A program made the position numbers and the translations under genes. A stretch of 64,000 nucleotides of DNA, from the NCBI GenBank assembly GCA_963777325.1, contig CAVZQE010000001.1, positions 62,001-126,000 on the forward strand, given 5' to 3'. Shown here piece after piece: positions 43,485 through 51,943 of the stretch (within the stretch, counting starts at the first letter, position 1; the number at the start of each line of letters is the position of its first letter). The notes beneath the pieces are model-generated. The model saw only the letters and a list, made by a program, of their open reading frames with translations, was not told the origin of the DNA and made no database searches. This DNA comes from JAFAXA01 sp963777325. Lineage in GTDB: Bacteria > Pseudomonadota > Alphaproteobacteria > Acetobacterales > Acetobacteraceae.

Positions 43485-46400
43485 TCAGTGGAAGACAATC
43501 TCCACGCGCCGGTTCGGCGGGCTGCGCACGTTGGGGCCGGTCGGAACGAGGAGATGCGTTTCGCCGTAGCCGCGAATGGTGATCGCGTTCTCCGGCACGC
43601 CGTCGCGCACGAGCTCGGCCTGCACGGTCTTGGCCCGGGCGACCGACAGGTTCTGATTGTAACGGGGCGGGCCGGACGTATCGGTATAGCCGTTGACGTC
43701 GATCTGGGTCACTTGCACCCGGCCGAAATTGGCAGCCGCCGTGGCGACGATCTGCCGCGCCCGATCGGTCATATCGGCGTGGTCCCAATCGAAGAACACG
43801 AGATAGCTGCGGGCGATCAGCGGCGGCGCCGGCGGTCCAGCCACGGGCAGCGGGGCGACGCCGAGCGCGTAGCGGATGCCGCCGTTGAAGGCCCAGCCCC
43901 GGAACCCGCCCGAGCTGACCTGATGCTGCCAAGCCACGTCGCCGTAGACGGAGAGATTGCGCGTGAGCGTCCCCGTGACGCCCGCGCCCACCTGCAGGGC
44001 GATGCCGAAGCTGCCGGTGCCGAACGAGACATTGCTCAGCTGGACCGAGTCGCCGCCGCCGATCCCTTGCAGCAGGTTTGCTTTCAGGTACGGCGTGATC
44101 AACATCCCGTCTTCGGTCGTGAACAGCTTGAGCAGCCGCGCTCCGCCTCGAAACAGGCCCTGGTCCGGGCTGCCGATATTGACGTCGATGCCGTCCGCGT
44201 CGGTGCGGCGCGAAAAATTGAGGTGCTGATACACGAACTGCACCTCCGGCTCGACCGCGACCCCGTTGCCGAGCGGGAACGGATAGCCGGTCTCGATCGA
44301 GGCGTCGAAGCTGGTCCCGTTCATGCCCGTGACCTGGCCCCGCGCCGCCGTCGAGATCTTGCCGTCGAACATGCCGCCATCGAGAATGGCGTCTATGTAC
44401 CAGCCCTTGCGCGACTGCCAGGTGACGATGCCGGCCAGCACCTCCCGGTTGAACAGGCCCTTGCTCGGACCGTCCGGAGAGCTCGGCTGGAACCAGAGCC
44501 GGCCGAGGATGCCGGCCAGCCCGACTCGCAGCGTTCCGTCCGTGTTCTGCACCGGCATCCAGTTGCCGCCGAACTCGGTCGCCGCGTAATCCTGCTGCGA
44601 ATTGTAGCCGAAGTCCTGGAAGCTCCGGTCCGACGTGTAGTTGAAGCGCGTGCCATAGGCGCGGACGAACAGCTCGCCCTGCTGCTCCCGGCCCTGGATC
44701 TGATCGTCGTGGATCTCGCCGAGGCGGCGATGCAGCAAGTCCAGATCCTGAAAGCCCGCGTTGAACAGCGCGGTCGGCGCGGTGATGTAGGAGGCGACTT
44801 GCGGCGCGACTTCGAGACGCACCGACGTGCCGTTGGTGACGAAGCTGCTCTCCAGCCGGTAATCCCAATTACTGCCGCCCCCGCCGCCAACGAGGCTCTG
44901 GCTCGGATCGGCCGGCCCGAACTGCGATCCGGGTCCGAACGCGAACAATCGGTAGGCGTACGCGCTCCCGGCCGTCACGAACCCGTTCGCAAGCTGAAAC
45001 GCCGAGGGCGAGGATGCGCCCGCCACTTGCACGATGGAGATGCCCTGCCGGTTGGCCGGGCCGACCCCCGTCGTGTTGGTGGCCGCCCCCGCGCCGCTGC
45101 CATTCACCCGGACGCTCGTTATGCCACCGGCGCTGCCGTTGACCAGCAGGCGGTCGGTGACCTGATTGGAGAGCGGCCCGCCCGCGTTCAGGAGCGTGTT
45201 GAGCACGACGGTGCCGCCGAGGCTCGCGTAGTTGCCGTTCACTCTCACGACATTCCCGATCGCCGAGGGGGACGCGAGATTGACGGTGCCTTGGTTTAGG
45301 AGCGAGCCGTTGATGGTGAATGTTCCGGTGGGTCCGGCGGCGAAGACCGGAAGGGTGTTGGCAGCCGCGAGCGTGCCGCTGTTGGTGACGGCGCCGGTGA
45401 CGCTGCCATAGCCCCCGAGCGTGGCTCCGGAGGAGACGGAGATCGGGCCGCCTCCCGAGAGGGACGCGCCGGGACTGGCCGGGTCGCCGACGGCGAGCGT
45501 TCCGGCGCTGACATTGGTGCCGCCGCTATAGGTGTTGTTGGCGGTGAGGATGGTCGTTCCCGGGCCGATCTGGCTCAGGCTGCCGCTGCCCGAAACGACC
45601 CCAGGGAACGTCACCACGTCGCTGCGGTCGAATGCCAGCGTGCCGTTGTCTGTGACGCTGCCGGCGATCCCGCCCGTCGTGCCGCCATTGCCGAGCTGCA
45701 ACGTGCCCGCCGCGATGACCGTGCCGCCCGTATAGCTATTGTTGCCGGTGAGGATGGTCGTTCCCGGACCGATCTGGCTCAGGCTGCCCCTGCCGGAGAT
45801 CACGCCCGGCAGCGTCAGCGTGCCGCTGCGATCGATCGCCAGCGCCGCGTCGTCGGTGACGTTGCCGGCGAGGCTTCCGTTCGTGCCGCCATTGCCGATC
45901 TGCAGGGTTCCGGCGCTGATGACCGTGCCGCCCGTATAGGTGTCGTTGCCGGCAAGGATGGTCGTGCCCGGCCCGATCTGGCTGAGGTTGCCGCTGCCGG
46001 AGATCGCGCCCGGCAGCGTCAGGGTGCCGCTGCGATTGATCACCAGCGCGCCGTTATCGGCGATGTCGCCGGTGACGCCGCCGGTGGCGCCGCCACTGCC
46101 GAGCTGCAGCGTGCTGCCGCTGATGACGGTTGCGCCGGTGAACGTATTGTCGGCGGTGAGGACGAGCGTTCCCGGGCCGAGCTGGCTCAGGCCGCCCGAT
46201 CCCGAAATCAGCCCCGGAAACGTGACCGTGTCGCTGTGGTTGAAGGCCAGCGTGCCGTTATCGGCGACGTTGCCGAAGATGCTGCCGGCCGTGCCGCCAT
46301 TGCCGAGCTGCAACGTTCCGGCGCTGATCGTGGTGCCGCCCGTGTAGGTGTTGGCGTTGGTGAGAACCGTCGTGCCCGGGCCGATCTGGCTCAGGCTTCC

Positions 46401-47651
46401 CGTCCCGGACACCACGCCCGGAAACGTCGCGACGTCGCTGCGATCGAACGCCACCGCGCCGTTATCGGCAATGTTGGCCGCGAGATTGCCAGTCGTGCCG
46501 CCATTGCCGAGCTGAAGCGTGCCGCCCGGGTTGACCAGCATCGAGCCGTTGAATGCCGGATTGTCCCCGGTCAGAACCAGCCGGCCGCCCTGCACCGTGA
46601 CGCCCAGCGGAGTGGCCCCGCCATTGTCGGCGAGCGCATCGGTCAGCGTCCACGTTCCCGCGCCTGCCTTGGTCAGCGTTTGAAAGTTGTTCAGGCTTCC
46701 CGTGCGCGTGTCCACCGTGCCCGCAGCGCCGTCCAGCGTGAGCGTGTTCGTGCCGCCGCCGCCGTTCAGGTCGCCGGTGATCCGGGAGCCGGCAAACAAC
46801 GTGACATTGTCGTCGCCGCCCTGCAGGTCGAGATTGCCGGAAACGAGCGCGTTCGGGCCGTTGACGAAGTCAATGCCGACAGCGCCGTTGCTGCCGACCG
46901 CCTGGCCGCTGAACACAGGGTCCGCCCCTCCGGCCGGGGCATTGATGACGCCGAAGTTCTGAATGACGTTCCGCGGTGAAGCCCCGGTCGCGTTAAGGTT
47001 TTCGAAGAAGATCGCGGATGTCGGCCCGCCGTTGATGACGCCGTTGTTGAGGATCGTCGTGCCGCCGTCGACCGGATGGATTGCGGCCGAGGAGGAACCG
47101 ACGCCGCTCGCCGTCACCGAGGCGCCCTGATCGACGGTGACCTTCCCGTTATCGTCGAGTTCGATCGCGTTGTTGCCAGCCCCGTAGAGACCCGCCCCGA
47201 CATCGGACCGGGTGGTCGTGGTCTGCACGCTCGTTCCCGGGGAGAGCTCGATGGTCGAGTTCAGGTGCAGCGAGATCGCGTTCGCGTCCGTGGTCTGAAT
47301 CTGCGCGCCGGGCGTCAGCAGCACGTTGTACGGCGAGACGGTATTTCGCCCGGCGCCGATCGTGTCGGTAAACGGGTTCGGGCTCGACGCGTCGCACGGC
47401 GCCGAAGCCGCGCCGACAACGCAGGCAGCGGATGCAACGACCGGGAAGCCGGCAAGGCAAACTCCGGACAGCGCGCCGCATAATACTCGGTTGAACCAGA
47501 CCGTACGTGCGGGCCGACCGGCCGTGCCGGAGTCTGCGGCATCGTGGCAGCCCGCATTGGACGGGGTAGTGATCGGAGAACCGCCACATCCGCGCACGGC
47601 GCACTCCTCGCATATTGAGACGTCCACGCCGACCGTAACCCCCCGCCTCAC
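43485..47651 (-). CDS. Autotransporter with C-terminal OmpA-like domain
   Basis: 1388 residues. A long N-terminal extension ends in a signal (CGALSGVCLAGFPVVASAA, near 57-75). A beta-helix passenger follows, with five 68-residue autotransporter-associated repeats (about 381-720; e.g. SGSLSQIGPGTTILTANNTY). About 985-1265 is an autotransporter-type beta barrel (ELFVRAYGTRFNYTSD, DYAATEFGGNWMPV, GWAFNGGIRYALGV). A Pro-rich linker (PLPVAGPPAPPL) leads to an OmpA peptidoglycan-binding domain at about 1278-1388: SYLVFFDWDHADMTDRARQI, NGYTDTSGPPRYNQNLSVAR, NRRVEIVFH. The barrel normally ends the chain, so the tail should lie in the periplasm. ATG 47651 is the only ATG before the signal; the exact start is unsure. 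Confidence 0.88.
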   Translation of the reverse strand: MRRGVTVGVDVSICEECAVRGCGGSPITTPSNAGCHDAADSGTAGRPARTVWFNRVLCGALSGVCLAGFPVVASAACVVGAASAPCDASSPNPFTDTIGAGRNTVSPYNVLLTPGAQIQTTDANAISLHLNSTIELSPGTSVQTTTTRSDVGAGLYGAGNNAIELDDNGKVTVDQGASVTASGVGSSSAAIHPVDGGTTILNNGVINGGPTSAIFFENLNATGASPRNVIQNFGVINAPAGGADPVFSGQAVGSNGAVGIDFVNGPNALVSGNLDLQGGDDNVTLFAGSRITGDLNGGGGTNTLTLDGAAGTVDTRTGSLNNFQTLTKAGAGTWTLTDALADNGGATPLGVTVQGGRLVLTGDNPAFNGSMLVNPGGTLQLGNGGTTGNLAANIADNGAVAFDRSDVATFPGVVSGTGSLSQIGPGTTVLTNANTYTGGTTISAGTLQLGNGGTAGSIFGNVADNGTLAFNHSDTVTFPGLISGSGGLSQLGPGTLVLTADNTFTGATVISGSTLQLGSGGATGGVTGDIADNGALVINRSGTLTLPGAISGSGNLSQIGPGTTILAGNDTYTGGTVISAGTLQIGNGGTNGSLAGNVTDDAALAIDRSGTLTLPGVISGRGSLSQIGPGTTILTGNNSYTGGTVIAAGTLQLGNGGTTGGIAGSVTDNGTLAFDRSDVVTFPGVVSGSGSLSQIGPGTTILTANNTYSGGTNVSAGTLAVGDPASPGASLSGGGPISVSSGATLGGYGSVTGAVTNSGTLAAANTLPVFAAGPTGTFTINGSLLNQGTVNLASPSAIGNVVRVNGNYASLGGTVVLNTLLNAGGPLSNQVTDRLLVNGSAGGITSVRVNGSGAGAATNTTGVGPANRQGISIVQVAGASSPSAFQLANGFVTAGSAYAYRLFAFGPGSQFGPADPSQSLVGGGGGSNWDYRLESSFVTNGTSVRLEVAPQVASYITAPTALFNAGFQDLDLLHRRLGEIHDDQIQGREQQGELFVRAYGTRFNYTSDRSFQDFGYNSQQDYAATEFGGNWMPVQNTDGTLRVGLAGILGRLWFQPSSPDGPSKGLFNREVLAGIVTWQSRKGWYIDAILDGGMFDGKISTAARGQVTGMNGTSFDASIETGYPFPLGNGVAVEPEVQFVYQHLNFSRRTDADGIDVNIGSPDQGLFRGGARLLKLFTTEDGMLITPYLKANLLQGIGGGDSVQLSNVSFGTGSFGIALQVGAGVTGTLTRNLSVYGDVAWQHQVSSGGFRGWAFNGGIRYALGVAPLPVAGPPAPPLIARSYLVFFDWDHADMTDRARQIVATAAANFGRVQVTQIDVNGYTDTSGPPRYNQNLSVARAKTVQAELVRDGVPENAITIRGYGETHLLVPTGPNVRSPPNRRVEIVFH
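45490..46509 (-). repeat. Five tandem 204-bp units in the autotransporter passenger
   Basis: Five in-frame copies of 68 codons. The anchor (coding SLSQIGPG, seen on the plus strand as GATCTGGCTCAGG) recurs every 204 bp, for example at 45567 and 45771. Units differ at many positions but keep GNGGT at the start and AGTLQL at the end. Confidence 0.9.
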
Positions 47652-47879
47652 CGGCGCAAGGCGACGACCGGAAACTTTCTTGGCCTGATCTGCAAGGCCA
47701 CAGCTATGTCACTCTTTTGCAACATTCATATCACGCGCTCGTCACTCGCTTGCCCGCATTTCGGCAACGAAGATGCCGGAGGCGCCTGTGCGGGTGCTCC
47801 GCGATGAAAGCCCGCACGCGACCTATTCCCGCCCTGGGAAAAAGCCGTTACGTATCGCAAGCGAATGATGGGAGCGACC

Positions 47880-48623
47880 ATGCGGCCAACTCGGCGATCA
47901 CTGGCCGGAGTGCTACTGTTCGCAACGGCAGCAATGGCGGCCGGTTGTGCAACGCGATCCTCCACCACCGGGAATTACGCGCCTGCTGGCCCGCTACCGA
48001 AACCCAGGCGCGTGCTGGTCGAAGACTTTGCCGTCGATGCGTCGAGCGTCGGCTTGGATCAGGGGATCGGCCCGCGTCTCGAGCGGCAGTTCTCAGGGGG
48101 TTCCCAGGGCGGCTCGCAATACAGCACGGCCCTCCAGGTGCAGTCGGCCATCTCCGAAGCGCTCGTCTCCGAAATCCGCAAGATGGGTCTGCCCGCCGAG
48201 CGCGCCTCACCAGGCATGGTGCCGCCGCCGGGCGATGCGATCGTGCAGGGCCAAATCGAGCGCATCAGCGAGGGCAATCGTACCCGGCGGCTGGCGATCG
48301 GTTTCGGCGCCGGCAAGAGCGAGGTGGACGCCCACGCCGCACTCTATCTGGCCAACAGTCGAGGCGGAGTGCGGCTGCTGCAGTCCTACGACGCCAGCTC
48401 CAATAGCGGTCGCAAGCCCGGCATGGGCGTCGGCGCGGCCGGCGGGGCGGCCGAGGGGGCCGCGATCTCGGGAGTGACCGGCGTGTATGGCGAGACCAAG
48501 CGGACCGGCGTCGCGGCGGAGGGCCAGCGCCTGGCCGAACGCCTGTCGCACGATCTCGGCACGTTCTTCGCGGGTGCGGGCTGGATCGCGCCGTCCGCGG
48601 TTCCGACCTCGTTCGTCCGATGA
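47880..48623 (+). CDS. DUF4410 lipoprotein
   Basis: 247 residues. Lipoprotein signal: MRPTRRSLAGVLLFATAAMAAGCATRS (lipobox AAGC, Cys about 22). The DUF4410 body includes PKPRRVLVEDFAVDASSVG, ISEALVSEIRKMGLPAERA, IVQGQIERISEGNRTRR and AAGGAAEGAAISGVTGVYG. Function unknown. ATG 47880 is preferred to 47865 because GGGAG lies seven bases before it. The stop overlaps the next gene's ATG (ATGA). Confidence 0.85.
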   Translation: MRPTRRSLAGVLLFATAAMAAGCATRSSTTGNYAPAGPLPKPRRVLVEDFAVDASSVGLDQGIGPRLERQFSGGSQGGSQYSTALQVQSAISEALVSEIRKMGLPAERASPGMVPPPGDAIVQGQIERISEGNRTRRLAIGFGAGKSEVDAHAALYLANSRGGVRLLQSYDASSNSGRKPGMGVGAAGGAAEGAAISGVTGVYGETKRTGVAAEGQRLAERLSHDLGTFFAGAGWIAPSAVPTSFVR

Positions 48624-51151
48624 GCACGCCCCGCGCGCTGCTGGCGGCTCTCGCGCTCGCCTGCCTGTCCCCCGCCGTCCCGCTTTCTGCTGCCTGGGCG
48701 CAGCAGCCGAGCCAGGCCGAGATCGGCGCCATCCGCGCCAACTGCCGCGCCGACTACGAGACGCACTGCGCCTCGGTGCCGCCGGGCGGTTCGGCCTCTC
48801 TCGCCTGCCTCAAGGAACACGCGAGCGCGCTGTCGCAACCCTGCCGGGCGGCCGTCGAAAAGGCCGGCGGAGAGGCGAGTCAGGCGCAAGCCTCCTCGCC
48901 ACACCAGGCAGCCACGGTGCCGGAGTTGGCGCAGTGGCCGCACGAGATCAAGGCCAACGGCGCCTCCGTGACCGTCTATCAGCCCCAGGTCATCGCCTGG
49001 CCCGACAAGACGCGGCTGACCGCCCGCGCCGCCGTCGCGATCACGCCTGCCGGTGAAACCAAGCCGTTTCTCGGCACCATCGAGATCGAGGGCGACACGA
49101 CCACCGATTTCACCACCCGCGAGGTCGTCTTCTCGCACGCCAAGCTGCTCGCGACGCATTTCCCGACGCTGGACACGGCGCAGGCGGCGCGAGTCGATCA
49201 GAAGATCGGCGCGGCCGTGGCGGCGCTCGACGACAAGCGCGTGCCGCTCGACACAGTGCTGCTCAGCCTCGGCAACGCCGCGCAGCAGGTCCAGGGCGCC
49301 CCCGTCAGCAACGATCCGCCAGCCATCCACTACAGCGACCATCCGGCGAGCCTGCTCGTGTTCGATGGCGAGCCGGTGCTCGCGCCCATCGCGGGCACGA
49401 AGCTGCAATATGCCGTCAATGCGAGCTGGAGCGTCGTATTCGACCCGGCGGGACTGCGTTGGTATGTGCTGACGAACGGGGTCTGGTCCGAAGCCGCCGA
49501 CTACAAGGGTCCGTGGAGCGCGGCGGGCTCGCCGCCCGCCATCTTCCAGGCAATCCCGGATCAGGACATCTTCGTCGAGATCCGGCGCGCGCTGGCCTCG
49601 CCGTCGAATGCGCCGGCGCCAGAGATCGTCGTCTCGACCGTGCCGGCCGAGCTGATCGTGACCGCCGGACCGCCCAGCTACGCCGCGATCCCCGGCACGG
49701 GGCTGCAATACGTCTCCAACACCGAAAGCGACCTGTTCCGCGACAAGACCGGCACGTTCTACTTCCTCGTCTCCGGCCGCTGGTTTTCCGCCCCGAGCCT
49801 CGCTGGCCCCTGGACCTTCGCCACCCCCAATCTGCCGCCCGACTTCGCGCTGATCCCGCCGAACAGCCCGCGCGGCCGCGTGCTGGTCTCGGTCCCCGGT
49901 ACGTCGAGCGCGCAAACGGCGGTGCTGCAAGCCCAAATTCCGCGCCAGGCGACGCTCAAGCGCGCCGGTACCACGCTGAAGGTGAGCTACGCCGGCGCTC
50001 CGCGCTTCGAGCCGGTAAAGGGCACGAGCCTGTCGCACGCGGTGAACAGCCCGTATCCGGTGATCAAGGCGGGCGACCGCTACTATGTCTGCTGGCAGGG
50101 CGCGTGGTTCGTCGCCCCGGCCCCGACCGGCCCCTGGGTTCTGGCCGCCGAGGTTCCGGCCGCCATCTACGCCATCCCGCCGAGCAGCCCGCTCTACCCC
50201 GTCACCTACGTCCACGTATACGCGGCGACCCCGGCGACCGTGACCTACGGCTACACGGCGGGATACGCGATGGGCTTCATCACGGCGGGCGTGCTGGTCT
50301 ACGGCACCGGCTACTACTACCCGCCGGTCGTGATCCCCGGGCCGGTGCCAGCATACTTCCCCTATCCCTACTCGTATGCCGGGGCTGTCGCCTACAATCC
50401 GGCGACCGGAACCTGGGCGCGCGGCGGCACCGTCTATGGCCCGTATGGCGGAGCGGCGCGCGGCGGCGAGGTCTACAATCCCTCTACGGGCGCCTGGGCA
50501 CGCGGCGGCGCGGTGTATGGCCCCTATGGCGGCGGCGCGGGCGCGTGGTCGGCGTACAACCCGGCGACCGGCCGCTACTCGCACGGCAGCGCCGCCTGGG
50601 GACCGTATGGCGGCACGGCCAACGCCAGCACCTACAACCCGCGCACGGGCGTCACGTCCACCACGCACCAGAACGCGAACGCCTACGGCCGATGGGGCTC
50701 GAGCGTGATCTCCGGTCCGGGCCAGACGGTGCACACCGAGAGCGGAAGCAATGCGCGCGGCTCGGCCGGGGCCTATCGCTCTACCACCGGCGCCGCCGGC
50801 GCGGGCGTCCATGGCGCGAACGGCAATAACGCGGCCGTCGTGCGCGGGGCGGGCGGGAACGTCTATGCCGGCGCGAACGGAAACGTCTATCAGCACAATT
50901 CGAGCGGCTGGTCGAAGTGGGACAACGGCAGCTGGAACCAGGTGCAGAAGCCGGCAAGCCGGACCACCAGCCCAAGCCAATACCGAACGCAAGGCAGCGG
51001 CGGCTTCGGGTCCGCGCAGGAAGGCGACCAGCTCGAACGGGACCGCAGCGCCCGCACGCAAGGCGCGTTGCAGCAACGGCAGTTCAACCGTGGCGGGCAG
51101 GGCGGCGGCTTTGCGCGGCCGGAGGGCGGCGGCGGCAGATTCCGGCGTTGA
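48620..51151 (+). CDS. Large secreted protein with Cys-rich N-terminus and Gly/Tyr-rich repeats
   Basis: 843 residues, exported: MSTPRALLAALALACLSPAVP is the signal. A cysteine-rich stretch follows (RANCRADYETHCASV, LACLKEHASALSQPC), resembling GLG1-type repeats. The middle (to about 560) has repeated modules ending in a Trp/Tyr pattern (GLRWYVLTNGVWSEAADYKG, GTFYFLVSGRWFSAPSLAG, DRYYVCWQGAWFVAPAPTGP). A hydrophobic Tyr-rich stretch, then YNPATGTWARGG/YGPYGG repeats (50394-50660) and a low-complexity tail follow. Related proteins are often labelled carbohydrate-binding family V/XII; the role is unknown. Translationally coupled to the DUF4410 lipoprotein. Confidence 0.75.
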   Translation: MSTPRALLAALALACLSPAVPLSAAWAQQPSQAEIGAIRANCRADYETHCASVPPGGSASLACLKEHASALSQPCRAAVEKAGGEASQAQASSPHQAATVPELAQWPHEIKANGASVTVYQPQVIAWPDKTRLTARAAVAITPAGETKPFLGTIEIEGDTTTDFTTREVVFSHAKLLATHFPTLDTAQAARVDQKIGAAVAALDDKRVPLDTVLLSLGNAAQQVQGAPVSNDPPAIHYSDHPASLLVFDGEPVLAPIAGTKLQYAVNASWSVVFDPAGLRWYVLTNGVWSEAADYKGPWSAAGSPPAIFQAIPDQDIFVEIRRALASPSNAPAPEIVVSTVPAELIVTAGPPSYAAIPGTGLQYVSNTESDLFRDKTGTFYFLVSGRWFSAPSLAGPWTFATPNLPPDFALIPPNSPRGRVLVSVPGTSSAQTAVLQAQIPRQATLKRAGTTLKVSYAGAPRFEPVKGTSLSHAVNSPYPVIKAGDRYYVCWQGAWFVAPAPTGPWVLAAEVPAAIYAIPPSSPLYPVTYVHVYAATPATVTYGYTAGYAMGFITAGVLVYGTGYYYPPVVIPGPVPAYFPYPYSYAGAVAYNPATGTWARGGTVYGPYGGAARGGEVYNPSTGAWARGGAVYGPYGGGAGAWSAYNPATGRYSHGSAAWGPYGGTANASTYNPRTGVTSTTHQNANAYGRWGSSVISGPGQTVHTESGSNARGSAGAYRSTTGAAGAGVHGANGNNAAVVRGAGGNVYAGANGNVYQHNSSGWSKWDNGSWNQVQKPASRTTSPSQYRTQGSGGFGSAQEGDQLERDRSARTQGALQQRQFNRGGQGGGFARPEGGGGRFRR

Positions 51152-51232
51152 GCAAGCTGGCAACCCGCTTCGCATACCCTCGTTCGGACAGCACGAGCGG
51201 GATCGGCCCCATCCGTGAAAGGCGCAATCATC

Positions 51233-51637
51233 ATGAACGAGATCCAGCTCGCGAAAGTCCTCGGCTGGTTCAGCATAGGTCTCGGCGCGGTCGAGCTGCT
51301 GATGCCGAAGGGGCTGAAGCGCGAGTTGCGGCTTGAGCGATCGTCCGGCTTCGTCCGGACATTCGGCGCACGGGAGGTGGCGTCCGGGCTTGCGATCCTG
51401 ACGTACCCGGAAGAGCCCGGCCCGGTCTGGGCGCGGGTAGCCGGAGACGCGCTCGACCTGCTCGTACTCGCCCGCTCGGTGACGTCGCGCCGCAATCGCG
51501 GCCGCGCCGCGCCGACGGTCGCCGCCCTCGCGGTCCTCGGCGTTGCCGCGGTGGACGTCGCATGCGCGCTGGCGCTCATCAAACGGAACGCGGACGGGCT
51601 AGAGGCCGCAAGGCGCGCCCGGCTGCGGCCCGCATAA
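51233..51637 (+). CDS. Small membrane protein of the cyclase/dehydrase-associated type
   Basis: 134 residues. It begins LAKVLGWFSIGLGAVELLMP and has FGAREVASGLAILTY, then WARVAGDALDLLVLARSV and AALAVLGVAAVDVACALAL: four hydrophobic segments like the membrane part that precedes SRPBCC (cyclase/dehydrase) domains in other alphaproteobacterial proteins, but here free-standing. ATG 51233 follows AAAGG; the upstream GTG is not needed. Function unknown. Confidence 0.65.
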   Translation: MNEIQLAKVLGWFSIGLGAVELLMPKGLKRELRLERSSGFVRTFGAREVASGLAILTYPEEPGPVWARVAGDALDLLVLARSVTSRRNRGRAAPTVAALAVLGVAAVDVACALALIKRNADGLEAARRARLRPA

Positions 51638-51704
51638 CCGGAAATCGCCTGCGCGCGGTCGGAATCCGGTGTAAGCTCTGCCGCCCCACATCGGCGGGAC
51701 GGAC

Positions 51705-51914
51705 ATGATGAAGCTGAGCGCACGCAACCAGATCAAAGGCAAGATCACGTCCGTCATCAAGGGCCAGACGACCGGCCACGTGCATATCGACATTGGGAAT
51801 GGCATCACGATCCATTCCTCAATCACGAACGAAGCCATCGATGACCTCGGTCTGCGCGTCGGGGACGAGGCGTACGCGGTGATCAAGGCATCCGACGTGA
51901 TGGTTGCCAAGTAG
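51705..51914 (+). CDS. Molbindin (Mop/TOBE domain, molybdate binding)
   Basis: 69 residues, a single Mop domain: MKLSARNQIKGKITSVIKGQ, HIDIGNGITIHSSITNEAID, and DEAYAVIKASDVMVAK. Free-standing Mop proteins form hexamers that store or buffer molybdate/tungstate in the cytoplasm. ATG 51705 follows GGACGG. It lies 6 kb from a molybdopterin-dependent oxidoreductase gene; a link is possible but not shown. Confidence 0.93.
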   Translation: MMKLSARNQIKGKITSVIKGQTTGHVHIDIGNGITIHSSITNEAIDDLGLRVGDEAYAVIKASDVMVAK

Positions 51915-51943
51915 CTCACGCTGCCCGGACAGAGCGGCCTGAC

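Noticed and set aside
42372..45299. 975-codon plus-strand frame across the MFS and autotransporter genes
   Set aside because: Shadow of two genes with full family support on other frames; its protein is Arg/Asp-rich without motifs.
45490..46509. CRISPR-like regular repeat
   Set aside because: Units are 204 bp, contiguous and in frame with a beta-helix passenger; no spacers or cas genes.
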